Assembly (NCBI RefSeq): GCF_003609575.1
Contig: NZ_MBTA01000006.1
Location: forward strand, 1 to 49,895
Reading direction: 5' to 3'
DNA: 49,895 nt
Source of the DNA: Pelobium manganitolerans
GTDB taxonomy: Bacteria; Bacteroidota; Bacteroidia; Sphingobacteriales; Sphingobacteriaceae
Shown: piece by piece, positions 1-9,872 of the stretch
Layout of the letters: each line of letters begins with the position of its first letter
How positions within the stretch are numbered: the stretch's first letter is position 1
Program-made: the position numbers and the translations under genes
The notes under the pieces: model-generated
What the model was told of the DNA's origin: nothing
What the model saw: only the letters and a program-made list of their open reading frames with translations
Databases searched by the model: none

Positions 1-1077
1 CAGCTCAGCACCGCCGAGGTGGAAAAGATGTATTCAAAAGATGGTCTCGGCTATAACATGATGCGGATTATGATTTATCCCAACAAAGCAGATTGGGGCC
101 GTGATGTGGCTACAACCCTAAAGGCACAATCTTTAGGCGCAAGAATTTTAGCATCTCCATGGACACCGCCCTCTGCAATGAAAAGCAGCAATAGCAACCT
201 TCACGGCTACCTTCTGCCAGAAAAATATGCCGACTATGTACAGCACCTTAATGATTTTATTGCCTTTATGAAAGATAAGGGCATCACCATAGAGGCTGTT
301 TCTATTCAAAACGAGCCGGATTGGAGTCCAGAATACGACGGTTGCGAATGGTCGCCGACGCAAATACTTGATTTTATAAAAAACTACGCCGGAGGCATCA
401 ACGCCAAAGTGCTTGCTGCAGAAGCGGTCAACTTTAAGAAAATGTACACGGACCCTGTGCTTAACGATCCGGTGGCGGTAAACAACTTAGATATTGCCGG
501 TGGCCACTTGTATGGCGGCGGCTTGCAAGACTATCCTTTGGCGCGGCAAAAAGGCAAAGAAATTTGGATGACAGAGCACCTCTTAAACGAGGTGAACGAC
601 GGAATGGGCTGGGCGCAAGCCTTAGTTCTCGCCAAAGAACTGAATGATTGCATGGAGAATAACTTTAACGCTTACTTCTGGTGGTACTTAAAAAGATCGT
701 ACAGCATGTTGGGCGATGGAGATAAAGGCACCACCATGGGCCAAACGCTAAAGAGGGGCTACGTGCTTTCTCATTACGCTAAATATGCAACCGGCCGTAC
801 CAGGGTACAAATTGGGAAAGTTGCAAATAACAGCGAAATTAGCGTCACCGCATATAAAGGCCAGGATGATATGACGATGGTTTTTGTCAATAGTGGCGCT
901 ACAACCGTTCCTGCTTTAAATATCAACCTGCCGCTAAGCGTTAAAAGTGCAAATGCAGTAATTACCTCAGAAACATTAGATATGGCCGAGCATAGCGTAG
1001 CACTCAATGCAGAGAAAACTGCACTAACTTTGAGCCTGCCGGCCAAATCAATTGTCTCGGTGAAGCTTGCCAAATAA
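1..1077 (+). CDS. GH30 family endo-xylanase (5' end outside the window)
   Basis: This is a glycoside hydrolase that probably cuts the xylan backbone at glucuronic-acid-substituted positions (GH30 subfamily 8 type), acting outside the cytoplasm. The reading frame is open from base 1, so the N-terminus and signal peptide lie to the left; the first in-window GTG (19) and ATG (28) are internal. A GH30-like TIM-barrel stretch contains the acid/base glutamate in SIQNEPDW (codon 313-315) and the nucleophile glutamate in WMTEH (codon 574-576). The last ~85 residues look like the beta-sandwich side domain typical of GH30. The WMTEH signature favours a glucuronoxylanase over a glucosylceramidase. It opens the xylan locus continued by the SusC/SusD, GH2 and GH10 genes and ends at a strong convergent terminator. 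Family assignment is firm; exact substrate is inferred. Confidence 0.88.
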   Translation, partial: QLSTAEVEKMYSKDGLGYNMMRIMIYPNKADWGRDVATTLKAQSLGARILASPWTPPSAMKSSNSNLHGYLLPEKYADYVQHLNDFIAFMKDKGITIEAVSIQNEPDWSPEYDGCEWSPTQILDFIKNYAGGINAKVLAAEAVNFKKMYTDPVLNDPVAVNNLDIAGGHLYGGGLQDYPLARQKGKEIWMTEHLLNEVNDGMGWAQALVLAKELNDCMENNFNAYFWWYLKRSYSMLGDGDKGTTMGQTLKRGYVLSHYAKYATGRTRVQIGKVANNSEISVTAYKGQDDMTMVFVNSGATTVPALNINLPLSVKSANAVITSETLDMAEHSVALNAEKTALTLSLPAKSIVSVKLAK

Positions 1078-1132
1078 ATTTCAGATAGCTATCAAGCGCA
1101 TCAATAGTTATCGAGATTCCAATTTGAAGAAC

Positions 1133-1168
1133 ACTTATCTTTCCGGTTTTAGCGCCGGAAAGATAAGT
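1133..1168. terminator. Bidirectional terminator hairpin
   Basis: A perfect 14-bp inverted repeat (ACTTATCTTTCCGG at 1133-1146, partner 1155-1168) with an 8-base loop sits between two convergent genes: the GH30 gene ending at 1077 and the GNAT gene whose stop codon begins at 1170. T and A bases flank both arms, so it can serve either direction. Confidence 0.85.
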
Positions 1169-1169
1169 T

Positions 1170-1658
1170 TCACAACAGATCCGATTCTTCCAATTGTTTT
1201 TTCATCACAACAATATCTTTGCCGCCTAAGGCAAGCCGTTCCATCTGTTGCCAGCCTAGCCGTTGGTATAAACGCGCTGCCGTATGGGTAAACAAGTGCA
1301 TCTCGGTTAGGCCAAGCTGTTGTTTTGCGTGTGCTGCAATGTATTTACAAATTAAGGTACCTAAACCTTGTCCTCTGTAGTCGGGTTTGGTATATACCAG
1401 TGCCAACCAATTTTTGTAAACGCCTAACCGGGGTACTTTATCCAAAAGCCCCACGTGTTGGTAAATTCCACCAGTTGCAATAGGCTCGTCGTCAAGCATC
1501 ATTAAAACCTGAAATTCATGATAAGCCCCCGATAAATTTCTTGTTTTATCAATGGTGGTGGCTATGGGAATGTTCCACTCCTTTAAATACCAGTCGGCGA
1601 TGATTGCAATGTGTTTATCGTCGTTTGCTTGGATAAGTTGATATTTTATTTCTGCCAT
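1170..1658 (-). CDS. GNAT family N-acetyltransferase
   Basis: A 162-residue soluble acetyltransferase of the GNAT fold, expected to move an acetyl group from acetyl-CoA to an amine; the acceptor is unknown. The acetyl-CoA pyrophosphate-binding motif is visible as YRGQGLGTL (around residues 94-102), preceded by the beta-4 strand LALVYTKPDY, and the C-terminal half carries the usual LYQRLGW element. Length is normal for a single-domain GNAT. It is convergent with the GH30 gene and divergent from susC, so it is not part of the susC transcript and has no obvious link to xylan breakdown. The ATG at 1658 gives a complete domain with no need for an upstream start. Confidence 0.85.
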   Translation of the reverse strand: MAEIKYQLIQANDDKHIAIIADWYLKEWNIPIATTIDKTRNLSGAYHEFQVLMMLDDEPIATGGIYQHVGLLDKVPRLGVYKNWLALVYTKPDYRGQGLGTLICKYIAAHAKQQLGLTEMHLFTHTAARLYQRLGWQQMERLALGGKDIVVMKKQLEESDLL

Positions 1659-1811
1659 AAAGTTGAAAGGATATCAAATCTTTAGAAATTTCTGGTTGAA
1701 TCTACTATTTTTTCTTTTCGTTAGCGTTCGGTTTTTTTTATGGCTAAAGCTTTATGCCTTAATTATTTAATGTAATTTATGGATGGTGATTTGGCAGGCA
1801 TAGACGGTGAA

Positions 1812-1877
1812 TTAAACATTTGTTCCCTTAAATTGAACATTTGTAACCTTCTTGCGCACCACACCTCCGTAGTTTTA
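1812..1877 (+). promoter_or_regulatory. Putative HTCS operator and promoter of susC
   Basis: Two direct copies of TTRAACATTTGT lie at 1812 and 1833 (21-bp period), each followed by CCTT. A -7-like element TAGTTTTA (compare the Bacteroidota consensus TAnnTTTG) starts at 1870, exactly 37 bp after the second copy, and a TTG in the -33 area is at 1852. The same arrangement occurs before the GH10 and esterase genes. The implied leader of susC is about 125 bases. The rest of the 351-bp gap from 1659 to 2009 shows nothing else I can name. Operator function is inferred from the shared geometry and the HTCS gene in the locus. Confidence 0.65.
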
Positions 1878-2009
1878 CAATTGCATACAGCAATATCGAG
1901 GGCATAGAAATCGATTGCCTAAGCCGATAGGAACAAACGGCGGAATCAAAAGATGATATAGGAATTGATATTGCGCTGCTAAACTAACCGAATTATTAAA
2001 CTAAATTTT

Positions 2010-5000
2010 ATGAAGAAATCAATTCTACAAAATTGTTTCGGCGAAGGACAGGCTGCTGTCCGAAGCCTCCGGCTATTATTACTGATAGTAATAGGTTTAG
2101 CCAGTTCAATCACTGCCTACGCGCAAACAACCGTAAAAGGTAAAGTGACAGATGATACCGGCATGGGCCTTCCTGGCGTAAGTGTAATGGTAAAAGGTAC
2201 TACAAACGGTACGCAAACAGATGCCAATGGAAATTACGCATTGTCTGTTCCTGGCAAAAATGCGGTATTGGTATTCTCGTTTATAGGCTATACCGCAGTT
2301 GAAAAGCCATTAAACGGACAAGCAACTGTTAACGTGAACATGGCAGCGGACTCTAAATCACTAAGTGAGGTTGTAGTAATCGGATACGGTACGCAACGCA
2401 GAGAAGCGGTAACCGGTTCCGTAGCTTCCATCAGTGGCGATAAACTTACTGAGGTGCCAACCGCAAACGTTACCCAGGCTTTACAGGGGCGCTTGGCGGG
2501 TGTGGATATTTCACAAACCTCTAGTAAGCCCGGTGCTACTACCCAGATACGCATCCGTGGTACGCGCTCACTAACCGCTGATAACAATCCGCTTATCGTA
2601 TTGGATGGTATACCTTTCACCGGCTCTATTTCTGATATCAACCCTAATGACATTAAAAGCCTCGATGTGCTAAAAGATGCTTCGGCAACGGCTATCTACG
2701 GAGCTAGAGGCGCTAACGGGGTTATCTTAATTACCACAAACAGAGGCCAGAAAAACCAAAAAGCCCGAGTATCATATAACGCATATGCCGGAAGCCAAGA
2801 AATTTTTGCTAAAGTGCCTATGATGAACGGCCCACAACTTGCTGCTTTACGTAAAGAAGCGAAAGTTTATACATCAAACGGAGTGGATGAAGACGATGCT
2901 GTAAATACGGATTGGCAAGACTTGTTCTTTAAAACGGGTGCGGTTACCAGTCATGATATTGGCGTTTCGGGCGGTACAGAAACCGGTAATTATAATTTTG
3001 GATTAGGATATTATAAGAATCAAGCTGTTGTGCCAAGTCAGCAATATTCCCGATATTCTTTTAAAGCTTCCATGGATCAAAACTTAGGTAAAATATTTCG
3101 TGTTGGCTTTACCTCTAATAACAATTACAACTTAAATGAAGGTGGCCAAATAGGCACTTTCGGCGCATACGCGTTTTCGCCTTTAATTAATCCTTATAAA
3201 AGCGACGGTTCGTTAAAACGTGTGGTAAACATGGCTTCTGGCGATTCTTATGTACTCACTAGCGGCGTTGTGGACAGCCTTACAAACAACGGTCTTTGGC
3301 TAAATGAGACTAGAGGTTTCGCAACATACAATTCTTTTTATGGCGAGGTTAGTATTCCGTGGGTAGAAGGCCTTAAATTCCGCACCAATCTGGGGCTAGA
3401 TTTTGTTAACAGCAACAATGGTAACTTTACCGGGCAAGGGGTTAATGCGGTAAATGCAACAACCGTGTCCAATGCCGGCATCAGCAATTCTCAAACTTAT
3501 CATTGGACTATAGAGAACTTGCTCACCTATGATAAAACCATAGGAAAACACAATTTTAATGTTGTTGCGTTATACTCTGCTGAGCAAAACAAGTATAACC
3601 GTTCAAGTGTTTCAGTTAAAGACATTCCTGCAGAAGCGTTCCAATTCTACAACCTAGGGCAAGCAGCCGGTGAAAAAACAATCGACCCTAATAATCAGGA
3701 TTATCAATTGTGGGGCTTAATATCTGGCATGGGCCGTATTATGTATTCTTATGACGACCGTTATTTGTTAAGCGCAACCTTGCGTTCAGATGCATCGTCT
3801 CGGTTAGCTCCCGGGCATCAGTGGCATACTTATCCTGCAGTTTCAGTAGGTTGGAATATATCCAAGGAATCATTTTTTAACGTTTCTAAAATCGATATGT
3901 TGAAAATAAGGGCAGGCTTTGGTCAAACATCAAATCAGGCCGTACAGCCCTACGCTACTCTTGGAAGACTTAGCACACGCCCTTACAACTTCGGCGATGA
4001 TGTCTACGAAACAGGATATTACGTATCATCTTTACCTAATCCAAAGTTGGGTTGGGAATATTCCAAAACAACAAACTTAGGTGTAGACTTTTCCTTGTTT
4101 AATAACCGCCTTTCTGGTACTGCGGAGTATTACGTAACCAATACCAAAGACATTTTGTTGGCGGTTGGTTTACCAGAAACTTCAGGCGTAGCTTCCATCA
4201 CTCAAAACGTAGGCGAAACGCAAAATAAAGGGGTAGAAATTAGTTTGAACGGAACGATTTTGGACAACCCAGATGGACTTACTTGGCAGGCAGGTGTAAA
4301 CTTTTACACCAATAAAAACAAATTGGTGGCGCTAGCGTCTGGCCAGCTACGTGACGAAGGTAACGCCTGGTTTGTTGGGCACAACATCAATGCCATCTAT
4401 GACTATGAAAAAATTGGCCTTTGGCAACAAAATGATCCATACCGTAGCATATTGGAACCAGGTACCGATGATGACGTTATAGGCTCTATCAAAGTGAAAT
4501 ACACTGGCGAATACAATGCAGACGGTACTCCAAAAAGAGCCATCGGTGAGGCTGATAGACAAATCATAGATGTGGATCCTGATTTCCAAGGGGGCTTTAA
4601 TACACGTTTTGCTTATAAAGGATTTGATTTAAGCGCCGTGGCTATCTACAGACATGGTGGTGTGCTTATCAGTTCTTTGTACGGTTCATCTGGTTACTTA
4701 AACACCTTAACCAGCCGAAATAATAACGTGCAGGTGGATTATTGGACACCGGATAACACTAACGCAGAATATCCTAGACCAGGGCGCCATTTAAGCGGTG
4801 ACAATCCAAAATACGGCAGCACATTGGGTTATTTTGACGGTTCATATTTAAAGGTACGTACCATTACTCTGGGATACGATTTTAATCGTTCCTTAATCAA
4901 AAACAATAAAATCAACCTGAAAGCCTACTTTACGGTTCAAAATCCTTTTGTATTGTTCTCCCCGTACCACGATCAGTCGGGTATGGATCCAGAAACCAAC

Positions 5001-5120
5001 TCTTATGGAAACGAGAATGCGGCTGTGCCATTGTCTCAAAACTTGAGAAGAATCTTGACGATAGGCACAAATACGCCGTCAACACGTAATTATATTTTAG
5101 GTTTGAATTTGACATTCTAA
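2010..5120 (+). CDS. susC: SusC-like TonB-dependent outer-membrane glycan transporter
   Basis: A 1036-residue outer-membrane importer for oligosaccharides, powered by TonB/ExbB/ExbD and working with the SusD lid protein encoded next door. A signal peptide ends near AYAQ (residues 36-39), with an unusually long n-region of about 20 residues. A CarboxypepD-regulatory-like domain (about 41-115, GKVTDDTGMGLPGVSV) leads into the plug domain at SLSEVVVIGYGTQ, with IRIRGTRSL and the SusC-typical DVLKDASATAIYGARGANGV. The remainder is a 22-strand barrel ending in an aromatic residue (LGLNLTF), as outer-membrane barrels do. No STN domain is present, so there is no sign of anti-sigma signalling; control more likely comes from the HTCS. 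Only 10 bases separate it from susD. Substrate (xylo-oligosaccharides) is inferred from the neighbouring xylanases. Confidence 0.96.
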   Translation: MKKSILQNCFGEGQAAVRSLRLLLLIVIGLASSITAYAQTTVKGKVTDDTGMGLPGVSVMVKGTTNGTQTDANGNYALSVPGKNAVLVFSFIGYTAVEKPLNGQATVNVNMAADSKSLSEVVVIGYGTQRREAVTGSVASISGDKLTEVPTANVTQALQGRLAGVDISQTSSKPGATTQIRIRGTRSLTADNNPLIVLDGIPFTGSISDINPNDIKSLDVLKDASATAIYGARGANGVILITTNRGQKNQKARVSYNAYAGSQEIFAKVPMMNGPQLAALRKEAKVYTSNGVDEDDAVNTDWQDLFFKTGAVTSHDIGVSGGTETGNYNFGLGYYKNQAVVPSQQYSRYSFKASMDQNLGKIFRVGFTSNNNYNLNEGGQIGTFGAYAFSPLINPYKSDGSLKRVVNMASGDSYVLTSGVVDSLTNNGLWLNETRGFATYNSFYGEVSIPWVEGLKFRTNLGLDFVNSNNGNFTGQGVNAVNATTVSNAGISNSQTYHWTIENLLTYDKTIGKHNFNVVALYSAEQNKYNRSSVSVKDIPAEAFQFYNLGQAAGEKTIDPNNQDYQLWGLISGMGRIMYSYDDRYLLSATLRSDASSRLAPGHQWHTYPAVSVGWNISKESFFNVSKIDMLKIRAGFGQTSNQAVQPYATLGRLSTRPYNFGDDVYETGYYVSSLPNPKLGWEYSKTTNLGVDFSLFNNRLSGTAEYYVTNTKDILLAVGLPETSGVASITQNVGETQNKGVEISLNGTILDNPDGLTWQAGVNFYTNKNKLVALASGQLRDEGNAWFVGHNINAIYDYEKIGLWQQNDPYRSILEPGTDDDVIGSIKVKYTGEYNADGTPKRAIGEADRQIIDVDPDFQGGFNTRFAYKGFDLSAVAIYRHGGVLISSLYGSSGYLNTLTSRNNNVQVDYWTPDNTNAEYPRPGRHLSGDNPKYGSTLGYFDGSYLKVRTITLGYDFNRSLIKNNKINLKAYFTVQNPFVLFSPYHDQSGMDPETNSYGNENAAVPLSQNLRRILTIGTNTPSTRNYILGLNLTF

Positions 5121-5130
5121 TATTTAAAAG

Positions 5131-7053
5131 ATGAAAACACATTATAGAAAATATTTTGTTGCGGCGGCGGCTTCCCTGCTGCTGTCAACAGGGTGCAACG
5201 ATTTATTAGACGAACAACCACGTAGCTTTTACGAGCCTGGATTTTTTAAGACAGAACGTGGTGTTGCCGGCGGTTTAACCTCTATGTATGCACATTTACG
5301 CTACATGTATGGCCAGGCCTATTATTACAATACCACTTTAACCGGTACAGATGAAGTAACTTACGCACAAAGTGCCGACGGTAACTTTAAGGTGATGGAT
5401 TTATCGGGGCAAGGGATTATCGATCCGTCCACAAGTAGGTCCGACGCAATCTGGGGCATCACCTTTTCTAATATTAACACGGCAAATGGCGTTATAGAAA
5501 ATGCTTCATCGATAGGTACTATCTCTAATGCTTTAATAGCAGAAGCCTATTTTTTTAGAGCTTTTGATTACTTTTTGTTGGTGCAAACTTTTGGTGGTGT
5601 ACCTTTAGATTTGGGTTCGGGCGAATTGAAATTTAACAATACCGCCACTAGAACTTCAGTGCGTAACACGGTTCCAGAGGTTTACACTAAAGCTATTTTC
5701 CCAGATTTGTTGAAGGCCGTTGCAGATTTGCCTGCTGCGCCAAGAGTAAAAGGTGCCGCAACCAAAACGCTTGCGCGCCTATATCTAGCAAAGGCATATT
5801 TAACTTATGGATGGTGGTTGCAAAACCCGAACAACATCCCAACTTACCCAGAAACAGCGCGTACAGATCCAGACGGACACGATGCAGCATGGTATTTCCA
5901 GCAGGCATACAATGTTGCCAATGAGGGAATTGATAACCCTGGACCTTTTGGGTTGCAGGGTACTTACTACGATGTAAATTTGGGTTCAAATGATAGAAAT
6001 AACGAGATATTGTTATATGCAGATCATACAGAAACCAGCGAGTTTTACAACGGAGGAAGTTTAATTTATGGCAGCGGCGGTGCGCCGGATAATTTTGCCG
6101 GATGGATGATGACCTGGAATTATACCAACATCCGCAGTGGCGGTGTAAGCTCTGTACAACGCGAAGCAGAACAGCATTTGGGCAGGCCATGGACAAGGAT
6201 GTGCCCAACAATTGGAGCTATAAAAAATACCTTTGCCGATAAAGTGAATGATTCCAGGTATGACGGAACTTTTACGACTGTTTACCGTGCAAATTTTCAG
6301 AAAGCTGAAGGAGCACCGCCAGTGGTAACCAATGCAAACGGAATGCAGGTTGGTCCTGGTGGCGCTATTCTAACTTTCTTAGATAATGACGATCCGCTAG
6401 TAACTTACGCAAACGGAAATGCAAATATCGGAGCCGGTGTATTGCCGGGCAGAGCTGATTATGTAATAGCGCCGAGCGGGATTAGCAGATTGGTGTACCC
6501 TGGACTTTGGAAATTAGGGCCATACCGTACGGATAACGATGGCGGTTATGGACAGCCAAACGCAGGTAGTACCAGACCATTCAACATCGCCAAATTCTCT
6601 GAGCTTTACCTAATAGCTGCCGAAGCAGCGGTTAAAGGCGCTACTACAGTTGCTGGCAAAAGCGCTAGAGATTTAGTAAATGTATTGAGGGCGAGAGCCG
6701 GAAAATGGCGTTTTGATAACAACGGAAACGTAGCCAAAGTTGCTGATAATAGCGCTGCCATGACGGCTGCCACACCGGCTACCATTGATATCAATTACAT
6801 ATTAGCAGAGCGCTCCAGAGAATTTTACGGTGAAGGTTATCGTTGGTACGATTTGATCAGGACACAGAAATGGGAAGAATTATCTAAAACTTACCAAATT
6901 TGCGGCGCTGATGTTGGAGACCATACTCCGGTTACGGTAACACGCGATATCAAACCTTATTTGTACCTCCGCCCGATACCGGCGGGGCAACTGAATTCCC
7001 TAGACATGACCGATGCTGAGAAACAAGCCTACCAAAACCCAGGTTACAACTAA
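5131..7053 (+). CDS. susD: SusD/RagB-like surface glycan-binding lipoprotein
   Basis: A 640-residue lipoprotein that caps the SusC barrel and binds the oligosaccharide before import. The lipobox LSTGC puts the lipidated cysteine at residue 22, and the CNDLLDEQPRSFYEPGFFK start is typical of the family. TPR-like helical segments (SNALIAEAYFFRAFDYFLLVQTFGGVPL) and the C-terminal SusD signature (ILAERSREFYGEGYRWYDLIR) are both present. It is longer than many SusDs (about 500-600 residues). It is in an operon with susC, followed by a strong terminator at 7074. Confidence 0.96.
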   Translation: MKTHYRKYFVAAAASLLLSTGCNDLLDEQPRSFYEPGFFKTERGVAGGLTSMYAHLRYMYGQAYYYNTTLTGTDEVTYAQSADGNFKVMDLSGQGIIDPSTSRSDAIWGITFSNINTANGVIENASSIGTISNALIAEAYFFRAFDYFLLVQTFGGVPLDLGSGELKFNNTATRTSVRNTVPEVYTKAIFPDLLKAVADLPAAPRVKGAATKTLARLYLAKAYLTYGWWLQNPNNIPTYPETARTDPDGHDAAWYFQQAYNVANEGIDNPGPFGLQGTYYDVNLGSNDRNNEILLYADHTETSEFYNGGSLIYGSGGAPDNFAGWMMTWNYTNIRSGGVSSVQREAEQHLGRPWTRMCPTIGAIKNTFADKVNDSRYDGTFTTVYRANFQKAEGAPPVVTNANGMQVGPGGAILTFLDNDDPLVTYANGNANIGAGVLPGRADYVIAPSGISRLVYPGLWKLGPYRTDNDGGYGQPNAGSTRPFNIAKFSELYLIAAEAAVKGATTVAGKSARDLVNVLRARAGKWRFDNNGNVAKVADNSAAMTAATPATIDINYILAERSREFYGEGYRWYDLIRTQKWEELSKTYQICGADVGDHTPVTVTRDIKPYLYLRPIPAGQLNSLDMTDAEKQAYQNPGYN

Positions 7054-7073
7054 ATTCATCGTTTCATATATAT

Positions 7074-7110
7074 GGTTGGTTTGCACAAACGCAAACCAAC
7101 CTTTTTATTT
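7074..7110 (+). terminator. Intrinsic terminator after susD
   Basis: A perfect 11-bp stem (GGTTGGTTTGC at 7074-7084, partner 7091-7101) with a 6-base loop is followed by TTTTTATTTT. It lies between susD and the GH2 gene, which starts only 16 bases downstream on the same strand, so it may reduce rather than stop transcription into GH2. Confidence 0.85.
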
Positions 7111-7125
7111 TAAATTGCCCGTACC

Positions 7126-9846
7126 ATGTTTATCCAGCGCACCCTTATTTTGCTTTCCCGTTTTTTGCTAATAATTTTGAATTGCTTAGCCTTTTCAACT
7201 ATTGCCCAAGCCCAACGCCAACGCATCAACATCAACGAAAACTGGCAATTTATGCGTTACGAAGGGGCAACGGACTCTTTGATATATGATATCCGCCCAA
7301 CCGATTACAACAAAAAAGACGACATCGTAGCCGATACCCGCGCAACTTTAGAAACAAAGGCTACCGCTGTGGCATTTGTACTAAAACCTTTTATTTTGCC
7401 CACCGCAAATGAGTTTATTAAAAATCCGGCGCAACATTTTGTAAAGCCCCAAGGCAATCCCGGCGCTAATTTCCCTTTTGTACAAAGCAGTTTCGACGAT
7501 AGCAAATGGCAAGCCTTAAATCTCCCCCATGATTGGGCCATCAATCAGCCTTTTTACAAAGAAGGTAACGCCATTGTGGGCGGTGGAATGGGGCGCTTGC
7601 CTATACAAGGCGTGGCCTGGTACCGCAAAAAAGTAGACATCAGCAAAGCAGATCAAAATAAAAACATTTATTTAGATGTGGATGGCGCCATGTCTTATGC
7701 CATGGTGTGGGTAAACGGGCATTTGGCCGGGGGCTGGCCTTATGGCTACAATTCTTTCCGCATCAACCTAACACCTTATTTAAATTTTGGAGAGGCAAAT
7801 CAGCTGGCCATCCGTATAGATAATCCGCCTAATTCCGCGCGTTGGTATCCGGGAGCTGGCATTTACAGGAATGTTTGGCTCACCAAAACCAATCCTGTCC
7901 ACGTTGCGCATTGGGGCACTTTTGTGCGCAGTAAAAACGTAACGAGGAAAGCTGCCGATATCGATATCGATGTGAAAATCCAAAATAAGCGTAAAAAGAC
8001 CAGTCAGGTAAAGGTAATTACTGAAATCTACACCTTAACAAAATCGCTTTCTCGCGATAAAAAAGTGGCCACTACCCAAGCGCAGATGGCAAGTGTCGGA
8101 GCAGACAAAACAGAAACAATCAGCACTACGCTTAAAATACAAAATCCAAATTTATGGGAAGCTTTACCGTCCAACAAACAGGCACAATATCTGGCGCTAA
8201 CAAAAGTATTTGATGGCAAGCAACAGATAGATGAGTACGAAACGCGTTTCGGCATTAGAAGTATTGAGTTTGACGCCGAAAAAGGACTCTTGGTGAACCA
8301 GCAGCCCATAAAAATTCAGGGCGTAAACCAACACCATGATTTAGGAGCCTTAGGCGGAGCGTTTAACCGGCGCGCGGCACAAAGGCAATTGGAAATGCTA
8401 AAAGAACTGGGCTGTAACGCCATCAGGTTGGCGCACAATCCGCCTGCGCCAGAACTGTTGGATTTGACAGACAGCATGGGCTTTTTGGTAATTGATGAGG
8501 TTTTTGATTGCTGGGAAAAAGGCAAAACGGCCTTAGATTTCCACCTGATATTTAAAGATTGGTACGAAGCGGATCTAAGAAGTTTCATCCGCCGTGATAA
8601 AAACCACCCATCTATTATTGCTTGGAGCTATGGCAACGAAGTGGGCGAGCAATATACAGACGAAGAAGGGGCTGCGCTTTCTAAAAAGCTGTATGATATT
8701 GTGAAAGATGAAGACCCTACGCGCCCTGCAACGGCATCTATGAACTACGCCAAACCGGATATGCCTTTCCCTGCTGTAATGGATATTTTAAGTCTCAATT
8801 ACCAAGGAGAAGGCATCCGGGATGCACCAGCGTATAGCCACTTAAAAGGCATCCGTACGCATCCGCTGTATCCTGCTTTTCATCAGGCATTTCCAGATAA
8901 ATTGATTTTTAGTAGCGAAACCGCTTCAGCTTTAAGCACCCGTGGCACTTATCTTTTTCCGGTAACCCCACAAATAAGCGCACCAGTAAGCGATACCTCC
9001 GGAGGCAATCCAGTCAAACAAATCGTAAGTGCCTATGATTTATATACTTCTCCTTTTGGGGCTTCGCCCGATAAAGTTTTTGCATCGCAAGATAAACATC
9101 CTTACGTGGCAGGCGAATTTGTATGGTCTGGCTGGGATTATCTGGGCGAGCCAACGCCATATTACGGCGCCCGAAGTTCTTATTGTGGCATTATCGATTT
9201 GGCCGGCTTTAAAAAAGACAGATATTATCTTTACCAGGCACGTTGGCGTCCCGATTTACCGATGGCGCACATTTTACCGCACTGGACTTGGCCGGGTAGG
9301 GAGGATAAAATTACGCCGGTTCATGTGTACAGCTCGGCAGACGAGGCAGAATTATTCCTGAACGGTAAATCTCTAGGACGTAAAAAGCTTGGAGAATATG
9401 AATACCGTTTCCGTTGGGACGATGTAAAATACCAGCCCGGAGCGTTAAAAGTAGTCACTTACAAAAACGGCCAGATATGGGCTAGCGACAGTGTGGCTAC
9501 CGCAGGCAAGGCTTATAAATTGGTGTTATCGGCCGATAGAAATAACATCAAAGCAGACGGTCAGGATTTATCATTTGTGACAGTAGAAGTGCGCGACGAA
9601 CACGGAAATCTTGTTCCCGAGGCAGATAATCTCATCAGCTTCGAAGTAGAAGGAGTAGGGGATCTGGTGGCTACCGACAATGGGAATCCGGCAGATTTAA
9701 ATTCCTTTGCGCTACACCAACGAAATGCATTTTCAGGATTGGCTTTGGCCATCGTCAAAAGCAGGGAAGCAAAAACTGGCAAAATTAAAATAACTGCAAA
9801 AGCCAACGGAATGTTGCCTGCATATTTGGAAATAATTAGTCGCTAA
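7126..9846 (+). CDS. GH2 family beta-glycosidase (beta-galactosidase-like)
   Basis: A 906-residue exported exo-glycosidase of family GH2. A signal peptide ends near AQAQ (about residue 29). The N-terminal jelly-roll sugar-binding domain carries a roughly 65-residue insertion (about 40-105), then an Ig-like domain and the TIM barrel starting at GVNQHHDLGALG. The acid/base glutamate is E505 in SYGNEVGE and the nucleophile is E598 in FSSETAS. Beyond the barrel come a DUF4982-like domain and a C-terminal invasin/Big_1-type Ig domain (from about residue 800). Within a xylan locus it may remove galactose or arabinopyranose side groups, but GH2 specificity cannot be read from sequence; beta-galactosidase is the default name. 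It follows a terminator at short distance and ends at its own terminator. Confidence 0.9.
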   Translation: MFIQRTLILLSRFLLIILNCLAFSTIAQAQRQRININENWQFMRYEGATDSLIYDIRPTDYNKKDDIVADTRATLETKATAVAFVLKPFILPTANEFIKNPAQHFVKPQGNPGANFPFVQSSFDDSKWQALNLPHDWAINQPFYKEGNAIVGGGMGRLPIQGVAWYRKKVDISKADQNKNIYLDVDGAMSYAMVWVNGHLAGGWPYGYNSFRINLTPYLNFGEANQLAIRIDNPPNSARWYPGAGIYRNVWLTKTNPVHVAHWGTFVRSKNVTRKAADIDIDVKIQNKRKKTSQVKVITEIYTLTKSLSRDKKVATTQAQMASVGADKTETISTTLKIQNPNLWEALPSNKQAQYLALTKVFDGKQQIDEYETRFGIRSIEFDAEKGLLVNQQPIKIQGVNQHHDLGALGGAFNRRAAQRQLEMLKELGCNAIRLAHNPPAPELLDLTDSMGFLVIDEVFDCWEKGKTALDFHLIFKDWYEADLRSFIRRDKNHPSIIAWSYGNEVGEQYTDEEGAALSKKLYDIVKDEDPTRPATASMNYAKPDMPFPAVMDILSLNYQGEGIRDAPAYSHLKGIRTHPLYPAFHQAFPDKLIFSSETASALSTRGTYLFPVTPQISAPVSDTSGGNPVKQIVSAYDLYTSPFGASPDKVFASQDKHPYVAGEFVWSGWDYLGEPTPYYGARSSYCGIIDLAGFKKDRYYLYQARWRPDLPMAHILPHWTWPGREDKITPVHVYSSADEAELFLNGKSLGRKKLGEYEYRFRWDDVKYQPGALKVVTYKNGQIWASDSVATAGKAYKLVLSADRNNIKADGQDLSFVTVEVRDEHGNLVPEADNLISFEVEGVGDLVATDNGNPADLNSFALHQRNAFSGLALAIVKSREAKTGKIKITAKANGMLPAYLEIISR

Positions 9847-9872
9847 TTTTAGAAAATAGGTACACGCGACTT

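Noticed and set aside
1170-1658. GNAT gene as a component of the xylan locus
   Set aside because: It is on the opposite strand, isolated by a bidirectional terminator, and has no HTCS-type operator.
5693-6211. 172-residue minus-strand frame opposite susD
   Set aside because: Cys/His/Arg-rich shadow of a clear susD gene.
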